Below, in pieces: positions 43,681 through 52,712 of a stretch of DNA of 64,000 nucleotides (its first letter is position 1; each line of letters opens with the position of its first letter). A program made the position numbers and the translations under genes. The stretch comes from Kandleria vitulina DSM 20405 (GTDB lineage Bacteria > Bacillota_I > Bacilli_A > Erysipelotrichales > Coprobacillaceae), in NCBI RefSeq assembly GCF_000702065.1, contig NZ_KL370857.1, positions 111,122 to 175,121 of the forward strand, read 5' to 3'. Under the pieces are notes generated by a model. It was not told the DNA's origin and did not search any database. It saw only the letters and a list, made by a program, of their open reading frames with translations.

Positions 43681-44580
43681 TTTAAATAATACTCTTAAAT
43701 CATTAGGAATACGTGATTCAATTTCTACTTGTTCACGAGTAAGTGGATGAGTGAAACTGATCTTGAAGGCATGCAGTGCCTGACGTGGAACAAGGTGATC
43801 AAGTTCGTTGAGTTCCTTGCTGTAAAGTGGATCTCCAATAAGAGGATGTCCAATGTTAGCTAAGTGAACACGAATCTGATGACGTCTTCCAGTTAAAAGA
43901 TGACATTGTACTAATGCATAATCATCGTAGTTATGAATGCATTTATATTGAGTAACTGCTTTTACACCTGAAGAAGAGACACGCATCTTGTTGCTATGAC
44001 GGTTACGCGCAATTTTTTGAGTGATGGTATAAGTCTTCTTATTAGGAAATCTCCCTTTAACAAAGGCCATATACTGTCTTTCAATCTTCTTTTCAGCGAG
44101 CTGATGATCAAAGTATGGCTGAAATAATGCGCTTTTGACATAGATGACAAGCCCACTTGTATCATCATCTAGACGATGAATGTAGCGTACTGGAACATTT
44201 AATTTATGTTCCTTATAGTAGCGGCTGACATAATGAGAAAGAGAATGTGTATCCTCTTTAGATGATGGATAAACAGGAAGTCCTGCTGGTTTATCTACTA
44301 CAAGAACGAGATCATCTTCATAAAGGACATCTAGATCTCCTTTAACTGGAGGATACATGCCATCATCATCTTCATAGGCTCTGATTAAAAGAACATCTCC
44401 AGTATGCAATGTGGCATCTCTGACATATTCTTTATTTAATGTATAGGCTTTATCCTGATGAAGAAGATGAACAGCTTTCTTTGAAAAACAAAAGTCCTTA
44501 AAGAAATCGCTTAATAGTTTTCCATTATAGTTTTCATCAATGACAATACGAAGATTGTTCTTTATTTTTCTAAATTTCAT
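43675..44580 (-). CDS. RluA family pseudouridine synthase
   Basis: 301 residues. An S4-like N-terminus is followed by the catalytic motif YIHRLDDDTSGLVIYVKS with the active-site aspartate, then LLTGRRHQIRVHLANIGHPLIGDPLY and a final LHAFKISFTHPLT. It converts uridine to pseudouridine in rRNA or tRNA; the site cannot be told from sequence (RluD/YjbO/YlyB-like are all possible). It overlaps rlmA by 4 bases, so two rRNA-modifying genes form one unit. Confidence 0.93.
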   Translation of the reverse strand: MKFRKIKNNLRIVIDENYNGKLLSDFFKDFCFSKKAVHLLHQDKAYTLNKEYVRDATLHTGDVLLIRAYEDDDGMYPPVKGDLDVLYEDDLVLVVDKPAGLPVYPSSKEDTHSLSHYVSRYYKEHKLNVPVRYIHRLDDDTSGLVIYVKSALFQPYFDHQLAEKKIERQYMAFVKGRFPNKKTYTITQKIARNRHSNKMRVSSSGVKAVTQYKCIHNYDDYALVQCHLLTGRRHQIRVHLANIGHPLIGDPLYSKELNELDHLVPRQALHAFKISFTHPLTREQVEIESRIPNDLRVLFKK

Positions 44581-45383
44581 GGTCTATAGACAGTGATACG
44601 TAAATCAATGGTTACATCCAGTCCTTGGAGTGTATCCAATACGGATCTTTTCTCTTTCTTAATATGGTAGTAGTGCGGTGTCATCTTTAATAGGTTTAAT
44701 GCATCTTCTCTTTTAGGAATAGAAATTGTTTTCTTGAAGTCGTAGCTTTCTAGTACTTCAAAAGGAAGACGGATAAACTTATCTGATTTGACTTTAACTT
44801 CATCATAAATCAAATGTTTGATTTCAATAAGATGACCACGGTTGGCTGTTACATGGATCATGTAGCCATCTTCTTTTAATGTTCTAACAATTTCATCCTT
44901 GTTTACAACAGTAAATAAGGCGGTGATGACATCCAATGAATGATCATTGATAGGAATGTTCTTAGAATTACCGACAATCCAATGAATATCCTTATCATAA
45001 CGTGTTGCCATATTGATAGCTTCTTTAGAAATATCTAATCCATAGTAAGTATGGTCATTACCGAGAAGCTGTTTCATACGATATGTGTAGTAGCCTTCTC
45101 CACATCCTAGATCAAGTATTTCCATATGTTCTTTCTGATGTGCCTTGATGTAATTGACAACTTCATTAAGAATTGGATCATAGTGTCCAGTGTTGAGGTA
45201 GGCCTTTCTAGCAATAAGTGATTCTTTTGAATCACCGGGGTTGTTTTTTGATTTATCAGGATTTAACAATAAATTGATATATCCTCTTTTGGAGATATCA
45301 TAGCTATGATGATCTTCACATTTATAAGTCTTGCCATCAAGCATAAGTGGCTTATGGCATTTTGGACATGCTAACTGGTTCAT
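44577..45383 (-). CDS. rlmA: 23S rRNA (guanine-N1) methyltransferase RlmA
   Basis: 268 residues. The N-terminal zinc ribbon CPKC...CEDHHSYDISKRGYINLL is the signature of RlmA(I)/RlmA(II)/TlrB, followed by KNNPGDSKESLIARKAYLNTGHYDPI. The SAM site is ILDLGCGEGYYTYRM. It methylates G745 or G748 of 23S rRNA; the type II enzyme TlrB gives macrolide resistance in Streptomyces. Which of the two bases is modified is not visible here. It precedes an RluA family gene. Confidence 0.9.
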   Translation of the reverse strand: MNQLACPKCHKPLMLDGKTYKCEDHHSYDISKRGYINLLLNPDKSKNNPGDSKESLIARKAYLNTGHYDPILNEVVNYIKAHQKEHMEILDLGCGEGYYTYRMKQLLGNDHTYYGLDISKEAINMATRYDKDIHWIVGNSKNIPINDHSLDVITALFTVVNKDEIVRTLKEDGYMIHVTANRGHLIEIKHLIYDEVKVKSDKFIRLPFEVLESYDFKKTISIPKREDALNLLKMTPHYYHIKKEKRSVLDTLQGLDVTIDLRITVYRP

Positions 45384-45468
45384 AATACACCTCTTTTCAT
45401 CCGCATTATATCATGTTTTAATTTGTTTTCAAATGAAGTATAATAGTGAACGAGACGGAGGGTGGAAA

Positions 45469-45729
45469 ATGAAGATTATTAGAGATTATCGTATCGATTA
45501 TGAATTGCTTTTCACTCAGCAGTATCGTTCTTTTCAGGTGATCTATGGTCAATATCTTGAAGAGAAGGATGTGTTTGTCAAGAAGTCATTGCTGAAGCTG
45601 TTATTGGTAAAATGTGATGAACTTATTGCATGTATTGATAAGGGGGCAGAAGAAGATCGAGAAGAGATACTTCTGCATCGTAAAAATATTTTAAAAGAAT
45701 TGAAAGGGCTAAATAATGAAAATATATAA
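45469..45729 (+). CDS. Small helical protein of unknown function
   Basis: 86 residues from ATG 45469, behind GGAGGG; the longer frame upstream has no start signal. Sequence MKIIRDYRIDYELLFTQQYRSFQVIYGQYLEEKD and a long charged helix ending NILKELKGLNNENI. No motif is recognised. It overlaps the following Sel1-repeat gene by 14 bases, so the two are coupled. Confidence 0.65.
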   Translation: MKIIRDYRIDYELLFTQQYRSFQVIYGQYLEEKDVFVKKSLLKLLLVKCDELIACIDKGAEEDREEILLHRKNILKELKGLNNENI

Positions 45730-46714
45730 TACAAAAATAAAAGATATTATTCTTAACATTATTGAGCAGCATACACAGTTGATTCTTTGGGAAAAAGAGC
45801 GTTTTGAAGAAGTGATTAATGAATATTCTGTTCATTATTGTGAAGAATGCTATCTAATAAATAAAGCAATTGAGATAGGACTATTTGAGGTACTATTGCT
45901 AAATAGACATATTCCTTATGAAGAACATATTGAGATGTTAAAGATCACTGAAGATCTTAAGGAAGAAGAAGCATTATTCATGATTTCTATCATGGATCGT
46001 GTCATCAAAGAAAACGAGTGGTTTATTCAGGTTGTCAATATTGAAGAAGCAACTAAAAAAGCCTTGGAAGAATGTCGAGCAAGAGATCTTCATGTGATAG
46101 CACTAGCTTATTATGATGGGCTAGGAACACAGCAGGATTATGAGAAGGCTTATAATCTATTCCTTAAGGCAAGTGAGTATGGTGATGATAAGGCCTACTA
46201 TTATTTAGGATATATGAACGCCAATGGACTTGGTGTAGAAACAAATAGAGAACAGGCTCTTGCTTTCTATAAAGAAGGCGCTAAGCTTGGTCTTTCTGAT
46301 TGTCAGTATGTTTATGCACATATGACAAAAGATATTGATCTTCATGAAAGTGAAGATCCACGTGCACTTTATGAAGTAGGAATGCAGGATTATCAAAAAG
46401 GAAATTTCAAGGAAGCTTTTGCAAGTTTTAAGAAAGGGTCCTTGATGTATGATGCAAAGTGTCTTTATATGCTAGGAGAACTTTGTTTAGCTGAAGAGAA
46501 AGTAGATGATGGTATCAGATATTTATCTTATGCCTACTACTTATTTGATAAAGAGGCAGCCTATTCTTTAGGAATGCTTTTCATGGAAGGTGATTTTGTG
46601 GAAAGAAATATTACGAAGGGCGTACGTTTTCTTCGTCAGGCTGAAGAATGGGGACATGATGGTGCAAGTGAACTACTAGAAAAATTAAGAGGGAAACAAG
46701 ATGAAGATTTATAA
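45716..46714 (+). CDS. Sel1-repeat (TPR-like) protein
   Basis: 332 residues. From about residue 110 there are five or six Sel1-like units, for example AYYDGLGTQQDYEKAYNLFLKASEYG, YYLGYMNANGLGVETNREQALAFYKEGAKLG and YSLGMLFMEGDFVERNITKGVRFLRQAEEWG. Such helical repeats bind protein partners. The N-terminal 100 residues are helical without repeats. It is in a run of four overlapping or abutting genes ending with trmH and patB. Specific role unknown. Confidence 0.83.
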   Translation: MKIYNTKIKDIILNIIEQHTQLILWEKERFEEVINEYSVHYCEECYLINKAIEIGLFEVLLLNRHIPYEEHIEMLKITEDLKEEEALFMISIMDRVIKENEWFIQVVNIEEATKKALEECRARDLHVIALAYYDGLGTQQDYEKAYNLFLKASEYGDDKAYYYLGYMNANGLGVETNREQALAFYKEGAKLGLSDCQYVYAHMTKDIDLHESEDPRALYEVGMQDYQKGNFKEAFASFKKGSLMYDAKCLYMLGELCLAEEKVDDGIRYLSYAYYLFDKEAAYSLGMLFMEGDFVERNITKGVRFLRQAEEWGHDGASELLEKLRGKQDEDL

Positions 46715-47432
46715 AAAAGGTGCAGATGCATCTTATACATTGGGAGTATTTCCAACTATAGAACTATTGAAGAATCAGCCTGATCTCGTTAAAAGAGTGG
46801 TTGTACATTCTTCTATTGAAAAGAATAAAGGATATCCTTTAATTAAGGAATTATGTGAAAAGCATCATATTGCTATTGATGTACATGATGCAACAATCAA
46901 GAAGCTTTCTCCTAAAGGGAACTGCTATGCTATTGGGGTATTTCATGTCTATGAAAAGAATCTAGAAGAAGGCAATCATGTGGTCCTTGTCAATCCAATG
47001 GATATGGGAAATATGGGGACAATCATGAGAACAATGCTAGGTTTTGGTATTAAGGATTTAGCAATCGTCAGACCGGCGGTTGATATTTATGATCCTAAGG
47101 TTGTAAGAGCCTCAATGGGAGCTATTTTCTCTTTAAGAGTGAAGTATTATGAGTCTTTTGAGGATTATCATAATGAATATGGTCATCATGAAATCTATCC
47201 ATTTATGTTAAAGGGTGCAAAGAATATTCATAAAGTTAAGCCAACTGGAAATTATTCATTGATCTTTGGCAATGAAAGCAGTGGACTTGATGACAGCTTC
47301 TTAAACTATGGACAAAGTGTATTTATTCCTCATACTGAATTAATTGATTCATTGAATCTATCACAGTCATTAGGAATAGGGTTATATCATTTCACGTCAG
47401 CACAATTTGAAAATAAAGAGGTACTAAGATAA
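46701..47432 (+). CDS. TrmH family (SpoU) RNA 2'-O-methyltransferase
   Basis: 243 residues. The SPOUT knot motifs are intact: MGNMGTIMRTMLGFG (motif 1), LIFGNESSGLDD (motif 2) and IPHTELIDSLNLSQSLGIGLYHF (motif 3). The N-terminal region is an L30e-like substrate-binding domain in the usual SpoU order. Target may be rRNA or tRNA. The gene overlaps the Sel1 gene by 14 bases and ends 1 base before the patB start. Confidence 0.88.
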   Translation: MKIYKKGADASYTLGVFPTIELLKNQPDLVKRVVVHSSIEKNKGYPLIKELCEKHHIAIDVHDATIKKLSPKGNCYAIGVFHVYEKNLEEGNHVVLVNPMDMGNMGTIMRTMLGFGIKDLAIVRPAVDIYDPKVVRASMGAIFSLRVKYYESFEDYHNEYGHHEIYPFMLKGAKNIHKVKPTGNYSLIFGNESSGLDDSFLNYGQSVFIPHTELIDSLNLSQSLGIGLYHFTSAQFENKEVLR

Positions 47433-47433
47433 T

Positions 47434-48597
47434 ATGTACGATTTTGATACAGTCATTTCACGAAGACATACCGACAGCATGAAATGGGATGGCGGTCACA
47501 ATAAAGATGAAGATATGATCAAGATGTGGGTCGCTGATATGGACTTTAAGGTGTTGCCAGATATCACAAAAGTACTTCATGAAAAGATTGAAGAAGGAAT
47601 CTACGGATATAGTATGGTTCCTGAATCTTACTATGAAGCAGTTGGTAACTGGATGAAAAGAAGACATGATTTTCATGTAGAAAAAGAGTGGATGGTTTTA
47701 ACAAGCGGAGTTGTTAATGCAATCAACTTGGCAGTAAGAGCCTATTCAGATATTGATGATCATATCATGATCTTAACACCGGTCTATTATCCATTTAAGA
47801 ATGCTATTGTAAACAATAAAAGAAAGGCAGTAAGCCTTTCTCTTGATTTTAAAGAAGATCACTATGAATTAGATTTTGATTTATTTGAAAAGAAGATTAT
47901 AGAAGAAAATGTAAAGATGCTGATATTCTGTAATCCTCATAATCCAGTAGGGAAAGTCTGGACAAAGGAAGAGCTGTTAAAGATTGGAGAAATCTGTCTT
48001 AAACATCATGTCATTGTTGTTAGTGATGAAATACATATGGACTTTGTCTATGGAGAAAGAAAGCATATTCCTTTCTATGAAGCAGATCCACGTTTTAAAG
48101 ATATCAGCATTGTGGCCACTGCTGCCTCTAAGACTTTTAATCTTGCAGGACTTCAGACAAGTACGATTTTTATTGCCAACAAGCAGTTAAGAGAGCTATT
48201 CAAGAAAGAACAGCTTGCAACAGGAATGTTTACGCCTAATGTCTTAGGCTTGATTGCTACGATGACAGCCTATGAAAAAGGTGATAATTGGGTTGATGAG
48301 ATGCTTTCTTATGTAGAAGGTAATATCAACTATATGGAATCATTTTTAAAGAAGAATCTACCTGAAGTAAAGATGATCAGACCTGAAGGTTTATATCTAG
48401 TATGGGTGGACTTTAGAAATTGGCATATGAGCGGCAAGGAACTAGAACGTTTTATGTTAAAAGAAGCTAAGCTCTGGCTTGATGAAGGCTATATTTTTGG
48501 TGAAGAAGGAGAAGGCTTTGAACGATTTAATTTGGCTTGTCCTAGAGCAATATTAGAAAAAGCATTGAATCGTATAACTGTTAGCGTTTCCAAATAA
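47434..48597 (+). CDS. PatB/MalY family PLP-dependent cystathionine beta-lyase
   Basis: 387 residues of the aminotransferase I/II fold. The substrate and PLP elements include MWVADMDFKVLP, GVVNAINLAVRAYS, FCNPHNPVGKVWTKEEL, VVSDEIHMDFVY and AAASKTFNLAGLQTS (PLP lysine). The MWVADMDF opening is typical of the PatB/MalY branch that splits cystathionine to homocysteine. That would feed the methionine genes 10 kb downstream. It is the last gene of the unit. Confidence 0.9.
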   Translation: MYDFDTVISRRHTDSMKWDGGHNKDEDMIKMWVADMDFKVLPDITKVLHEKIEEGIYGYSMVPESYYEAVGNWMKRRHDFHVEKEWMVLTSGVVNAINLAVRAYSDIDDHIMILTPVYYPFKNAIVNNKRKAVSLSLDFKEDHYELDFDLFEKKIIEENVKMLIFCNPHNPVGKVWTKEELLKIGEICLKHHVIVVSDEIHMDFVYGERKHIPFYEADPRFKDISIVATAASKTFNLAGLQTSTIFIANKQLRELFKKEQLATGMFTPNVLGLIATMTAYEKGDNWVDEMLSYVEGNINYMESFLKKNLPEVKMIRPEGLYLVWVDFRNWHMSGKELERFMLKEAKLWLDEGYIFGEEGEGFERFNLACPRAILEKALNRITVSVSK

Positions 48598-48605
48598 TAA
48601 AATTT

Positions 48606-48645
48606 AGTGATATCACTTTCAAATTTAAATAAAAAAGTGTATGAT
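48606..48645 (+). promoter_or_regulatory. Promoter of fba with a perfect 12-base palindrome at the -35
   Basis: AGTGATATCACT (48606-48617) is a perfect palindrome touching the -35 TTTCAA (48617-48622); a 17-base spacer leads to TATGAT (48640-48645). The palindrome is flanked by AAATTT on both sides. It may be an operator for a glycolytic regulator; none is adjacent. Confidence 0.5.
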
Positions 48646-48678
48646 GATTCTAGAAAAAGAAAAAGGAGAGATTAGAAA

Positions 48679-49548
48679 ATGGGATTAGTATCCGCAAAAG
48701 AAATGATCGATAAGGCCTTAGAAGGTCATTATGCAATTGCTCAGTTCAACATCAATAACTTAGAATGGACTAAAGCAATCTTATTAGAATGTGAAGAGTT
48801 AAAAGCTCCTGTAATCTTAGGTGTATCTGAAGGTGCAGCTAAGTACATGACTGGTTTCAAAACAGTTGCTGCTATGGTAAATGCAATGGTTGAAGCTTTA
48901 AACATCACTGTACCAGTAGCTTTACACTTGGATCATGGATCATATGAAGGAGCAAAAGCTGCATTAGAAGCTGGTTTCTCTTCAATCATGTTCGATGGTT
49001 CTCATTATGATATCGATGAAAACATCGCTAAAACAAAAGAAATGGTTGAATTATGTCATTCAAAAGGTGTTTCTCTTGAAGCAGAAGTTGGTGGCATCGG
49101 TGGAGAAGAAGACGGTGTCGTTTCAACTGGTGAATGTGCAGATCCAAAAGAATGTGCTTCAGTTGCTGCATTAGGTGTAGACTTCTTAGCATGTGGTATC
49201 GGTAACATCCATGGTAAATATCCTTCAAATTGGGAAGGTTTACAGTTTGATGTATTAGGTAACATCAAAGAAGCTATCGGACCTAAGATGCCTATGGTAT
49301 TACATGGTGGTTCTGGTATCCCTGATGAACAGGTTAAGAAAGCAATTTCTTTAGGTGTATCTAAAGTTAACGTAAATACTGAATTACAGTTAGTATTTGC
49401 TGCAGCTACTAGAAAATACATCGAAGAAGGTAAAGATCAGCAGGGTAAAGGTTACGATCCTCGTAAATTACTTAACCCAGGTTTCGAAGCTATCAGAGCT
49501 GGTGTTAAAGACAGACTTGAATGCTTCGGTTCAATCGGTAAAGCATAA
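48679..49548 (+). CDS. fba: Class II fructose-bisphosphate aldolase
   Basis: 289 residues. Zinc site HLDHGS, then FSSIMFDGSHYDIDENIAKTKEMV, LEAEVGGIGGEEDGV, ACGIGNIHGKYP, LHGGSGIPDEQVKKAISLGVSKVNVNTEL, the standard class II set. It splits fructose 1,6-bisphosphate in glycolysis. Codon use is strongly biased to A-ending codons as in highly expressed genes. AAAGGAGAG precedes the ATG. Single gene with promoter and terminator. Confidence 0.96.
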   Translation: MGLVSAKEMIDKALEGHYAIAQFNINNLEWTKAILLECEELKAPVILGVSEGAAKYMTGFKTVAAMVNAMVEALNITVPVALHLDHGSYEGAKAALEAGFSSIMFDGSHYDIDENIAKTKEMVELCHSKGVSLEAEVGGIGGEEDGVVSTGECADPKECASVAALGVDFLACGIGNIHGKYPSNWEGLQFDVLGNIKEAIGPKMPMVLHGGSGIPDEQVKKAISLGVSKVNVNTELQLVFAAATRKYIEEGKDQQGKGYDPRKLLNPGFEAIRAGVKDRLECFGSIGKA

Positions 49549-49567
49549 TAATTTATCGTGTATACTA

Positions 49568-49596
49568 AAGAGCAGGCTTAAGGGCTTGCTCTTTTT
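49568..49596 (+). terminator. Terminator of fba
   Basis: AGAGCAGGC and GCTTGCTCT pair with one G-U around a short loop, followed by seven T. Confidence 0.84.
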
Positions 49597-49617
49597 TTAA
49601 AAATTTTATCATAATAT

Positions 49618-49646
49618 TTGAATTCCTATAAACCTTGGTTTATTAT
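49618..49646 (+). promoter_or_regulatory. Promoter of rrf2-cysK with embedded dyad operator
   Basis: TTGAAT (49618-49623), 17-base spacer and TATTAT (49641-49646). ATAAACC-TT-GGTTTAT (49628-49643) fills the spacer, and a third GGTTTAT half-site follows at 49648-49654. It is well placed for repression by the Rrf2 protein encoded next. Binding is inferred. Confidence 0.65.
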
Positions 49647-49670
49647 AGGTTTATAAAGGAGGTGGCACAT

Positions 49671-50102
49671 ATGATGGTATCTACAAAAGGAAGATATGCT
49701 TTACGTGTAATGATTGATCTAGCAGAACATGATCAAGCAAAGTATATTCCTTTAAAAGAGATTGCCAATAGACAGAATATTTCAGAAAAGTATCTGGAAA
49801 GCATCGTTAAGTCGTTAACCAGAGAACACTTTATCGAAGGATTACGTGGTAAAGGTGGAGGATATCGTTTAACACAGGATGCATCCTGTTATACCGTTGC
49901 CGACGTTCTTAAGATTACAGAAGGTTCACTCGCACCAATCTCTTGCTTGCAGGATGAAAGCAATCAGTGCAATAGAGCGGTGTCTTGTCAGACATTGCCA
50001 ATGTGGGAAGGACTTTATAAAGTTGTAGAGGAGTGCCTTTCAAGCATAACAATAGCAGATTTGGCAAATACTGGAGAAAGTGCAGATCAATATATTATTT
50101 AA
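49671..50102 (+). CDS. Rrf2 family regulator with iron-sulfur cysteines (IscR/CymR-like)
   Basis: About 143 residues from ATG 49671 (or the next codon, 49674), behind AAAGGAGGTGG. The winged HTH begins MVSTKGRYALRVMIDLAEH and includes ISEKYLESIVKSLTREHFIEGLRGKGGGYRL. Three cysteines spaced CX7CX5C follow (CLQDESNQCNRAVSC), the ligand pattern of cluster-binding IscR-type proteins; B. subtilis CymR lacks them. It is 16 bases upstream of cysK, so it likely tunes cysteine supply and perhaps its own promoter. Effector could be a cluster or a CysK complex. Confidence 0.88.
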   Translation: MMVSTKGRYALRVMIDLAEHDQAKYIPLKEIANRQNISEKYLESIVKSLTREHFIEGLRGKGGGYRLTQDASCYTVADVLKITEGSLAPISCLQDESNQCNRAVSCQTLPMWEGLYKVVEECLSSITIADLANTGESADQYII

Positions 50103-50118
50103 TTAAAAGGAGATTATT

Positions 50119-51051
50119 ATGGCCCATATTTACACTAGTGCTGATCAGTTGATTGGACATACACCATTATTAGAATTAACAAGAATTGAAAAATCATTAA
50201 ATCTTAAAGCAAAACTTTTAGCAAAGCTTGAATACTTTAATCCCGCTGGAAGCGTAAAGGATCGTATTGCTAAAAAGATGCTGGATGATGCTGAAAAAGA
50301 AGGAAAAATCAATAAAGATACAGTTATCATTGAACCAACTTCAGGAAATACAGGTATTGGATTAGCTTCAGTTGCAGCAGCAAGAGGATATCATGTCGTT
50401 ATTGTAATGCCTGAAACAATGTCAGTAGAACGTCGTGCTTTAATGAAAGCATACGGTGCTGAATTAGTATTGTCACCAGGAGCAACTGGAATGACTGGTG
50501 CTATTCAGAAAGCAAATGAATTAGCAAAAGAAAATCCAAATAGCTTTATTCCATCACAGTTCAGCAATCCATCTAACCCAAAAGCTCATTATGAAACAAC
50601 TGGACCTGAAATCTGGGAAGATACTGATGGAGCAGTTGACGTATTTGTTGCAGGAGTAGGTACAGGAGGAACTTTAACTGGTACAGGTACTTATTTAAAA
50701 GAAAAGAATAAGGATATCAAGATTATTGGTGTTGAACCAGCTACTTCTCCAGTATTGACAACTGGAAAAGGTGGTCCTCATAAGATTCAGGGAATCGGTG
50801 CAGGATTTGTACCTGATGTATTAAATCAGGATATCTATGATGAAGTAATCACTGTTGAGAACGATGATGCCTTCACATACGGTAAACTTGTTGGACAAAA
50901 AGAAGGTGTCCTTGTAGGAATCTCTTCTGGTGCTGCATTAAAAGCTGCAATTGAACTTGCTAAAAGAGAAGAATATGAAGGAAAGAACATCGTTGTCTTG
51001 TTCCCTGATACAGGAGATCGTTATCTTTCTACACCATTATTTGATAAATAA
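50119..51051 (+). CDS. cysK: Cysteine synthase A (O-acetylserine sulfhydrylase)
   Basis: 310 residues. PLP lysine in [14 protein letters not shown], substrate loop [19 protein letters not shown], phosphate loop [10 protein letters not shown], and the C-terminal [15 protein letters not shown]. It makes cysteine from O-acetylserine and sulfide. It lies 16 bases after the Rrf2 gene with AAAGGAG ahead. It ends at a long terminator shared with gltX. A CysK-CymR type regulatory complex is possible by analogy with B. subtilis. Confidence 0.96.
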   Translation: MAHIYTSADQLIGHTPLLELTRIEKSLNLKAKLLAKLEYFNPAGSVKDRIAKKMLDDAEKEGKINKDTVIIEPTSGNTGIGLASVAAARGYHVVIVMPETMSVERRALMKAYGAELVLSPGATGMTGAIQKANELAKENPNSFIPSQFSNPSNPKAHYETTGPEIWEDTDGAVDVFVAGVGTGGTLTGTGTYLKEKNKDIKIIGVEPATSPVLTTGKGGPHKIQGIGAGFVPDVLNQDIYDEVITVENDDAFTYGKLVGQKEGVLVGISSGAALKAAIELAKREEYEGKNIVVLFPDTGDRYLSTPLFDK

Positions 51052-51057
51052 AAGAAG

Positions 51058-51103
51058 AAGCTGATCTGACAAAGTGATTACTCACTTTGCTAGATCAGCT
51101 TTT
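51058..51103. terminator. Long bidirectional terminator between cysK and gltX
   Basis: AAGCTGATCTGACAAAGTGA and TCACTTTGCTAGATCAGCTT pair over 20 positions with two mismatches, loop TTAC, then TTTTATT. Confidence 0.85.
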
Positions 51104-51104
51104 A

Positions 51105-52526
51105 TTATTTACCAAGATATTCTTTTAAATCAGCAATAGCCTGTCTCATTCTCTTTAAAGATTCCTCTTTACCGATAATATGAGCAATTTCTACAGCTCC
51201 ACCAGGAGTGAATGACTTGTTAGATAAAGCGACACGGATTGGCCACATGATACGACCGTTCTTTAATTCATGTTCTTTAGCTAAGTCCATCATCATATGC
51301 ATTAATCCATCATCATCAGTGTAATCTTCCCAAGCTTCCATAGCAGGTAAAGATAATTCAAGCGCTTCTAATGAGTTTTCTGGATTAGTTTTCATCTTCT
51401 TATGTGTGTAGATATCAGCATCGAATGGTAATTCTCCATTGATGAAATCAACCATTTCAGGAATATCAGCTAAACGTTCAACACGTGGCTGTAAAGCTTT
51501 TGTGATTTCTAATAGATCAACATCAAGCTTGATATCTTTATAGTATGGTTTAGCAAGTTCATGGAATTCTTCTACTGACATATTTCTGATGTAGACACCA
51601 TTCATCCATTTTAACTTGTTGATATCAAAGATTGCTGGTGCTTTAGAAATATGCTTGATATCAAATTCTTCTTTTAACTGTTCTAATGAAAGAACTTCTT
51701 CATCCTTAGGAGACCATCCAAGTAATGCAATGTAGTTAAGGATAGCTTCAGTTAAATATCCCTGAGCTCTTAAATCCTGGAATGATGCATCACCGTTTCT
51801 CTTAGATAACTTATGTTTTTCATCTTTCATAACCGGTGGAAGATGGATATAAGTTGGTCTTTCCCAATTAAATGCATCATATAATAGATTGTATTTAGGA
51901 GTAGACGCTAAATATTCATTTCCTCTTACTACCACATTGATGTTCATAAGATGATCATCGACAACGTTGGCAAAGTTGTAAGTTGGGAACTTGTCAGTCT
52001 TGATTAAGACTGAATCATCTAAAGTGTTGCATGGCACTTCAATATGACCGTAGATTTCATCATCGAAATCAGCAGTTCCAGTTTCAGGGATTGTCTGTCT
52101 GATTGTATAAGGATCACCATTATCCAAATGTTCCTGAATCTGTTCTGGATCAAGGTAACGACATGGATCAATTTCATTTTCTTCTCTGTCTTCCTTAGTA
52201 CAGAAACAATAATGTGCATGACCGCTTTCGATAAGCTGTTTTGCATATTTTTCATAGATTGGTAATCTCTTTGACTGAATGTATGGTCCTACTTCACCTG
52301 GTTTATCAGGACCTTCATCATAATGAAGACCAGTTTCTTCCAATACATTATAGATGATATCAGTTGCTCCTTCGACTTCACGATTCTGATCAGTATCTTC
52401 AATACGTAGGATGAAATCACCGTTGTTATGTTTGGCAATCAGATAACAGTATAAAGCTGTTCTTAGGTTTCCGATATGCATGTAGCCAGTGGGACTAGGC
52501 GCAAATCTCGTTCTAATTTTTTTCAT
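51105..52526 (-). CDS. gltX: Glutamyl-tRNA synthetase
   Basis: 473 residues from ATG 52526 (MKKIRTRFAPSPTGYMHIG). GAGG lies just ahead; a longer in-frame start at 52547 lacks a ribosome site. Class I motifs HIG(N) and KLSKRNG are present, as are EDTD and the anticodon-binding C-terminal helical domain. In bacteria lacking GlnRS this enzyme is non-discriminating and also charges tRNA-Gln for GatCAB. Both tRNA-Gln and tRNA-Glu genes lie directly beside it. Confidence 0.96.
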   Translation of the reverse strand: MKKIRTRFAPSPTGYMHIGNLRTALYCYLIAKHNNGDFILRIEDTDQNREVEGATDIIYNVLEETGLHYDEGPDKPGEVGPYIQSKRLPIYEKYAKQLIESGHAHYCFCTKEDREENEIDPCRYLDPEQIQEHLDNGDPYTIRQTIPETGTADFDDEIYGHIEVPCNTLDDSVLIKTDKFPTYNFANVVDDHLMNINVVVRGNEYLASTPKYNLLYDAFNWERPTYIHLPPVMKDEKHKLSKRNGDASFQDLRAQGYLTEAILNYIALLGWSPKDEEVLSLEQLKEEFDIKHISKAPAIFDINKLKWMNGVYIRNMSVEEFHELAKPYYKDIKLDVDLLEITKALQPRVERLADIPEMVDFINGELPFDADIYTHKKMKTNPENSLEALELSLPAMEAWEDYTDDDGLMHMMMDLAKEHELKNGRIMWPIRVALSNKSFTPGGAVEIAHIIGKEESLKRMRQAIADLKEYLGK

Positions 52527-52573
52527 TTTCCTCTTTACATCTCCCATTATTATGATATAATCGTACATGCGAT

Positions 52574-52649
52574 TGGGGTATAGCCAAGTGGTAAGGCAAC
52601 GGACTCTGAATCCGTCATTCCGCTGGTTCGAATCCAGCTACCCCAGCCA
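52574..52649 (+). tRNA. tRNA-Gln (anticodon CTG)
   Basis: Acceptor TGGGGTA/TACCCCA, anticodon stem ACGGA/TCCGT with loop CTCTGAA (anticodon CTG, codon CAG), T arm CTGG-TTCGAAT-CCAG, discriminator G, encoded CCA. Divergent from gltX with about 48 bases between starts. Confidence 0.95.
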
Positions 52650-52660
52650 TATTTAATACG

Positions 52661-52684
52661 AAGTAAGCGAAGCTTACTTTTTTT
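52661..52684 (+). terminator. Terminator of tRNA-Gln
   Basis: AAGTAAGC and GCTTACTT pair around GAA, followed by a T run. Confidence 0.85.
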
Positions 52685-52712
52685 ATTGCCTTTAGATTGG
52701 CAAAAAAAAATA

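Noticed and set aside
51105..52560. T-box leader for gltX
   Set aside because: The upstream space is under 50 bases and is occupied by the tRNA-Gln promoter region.
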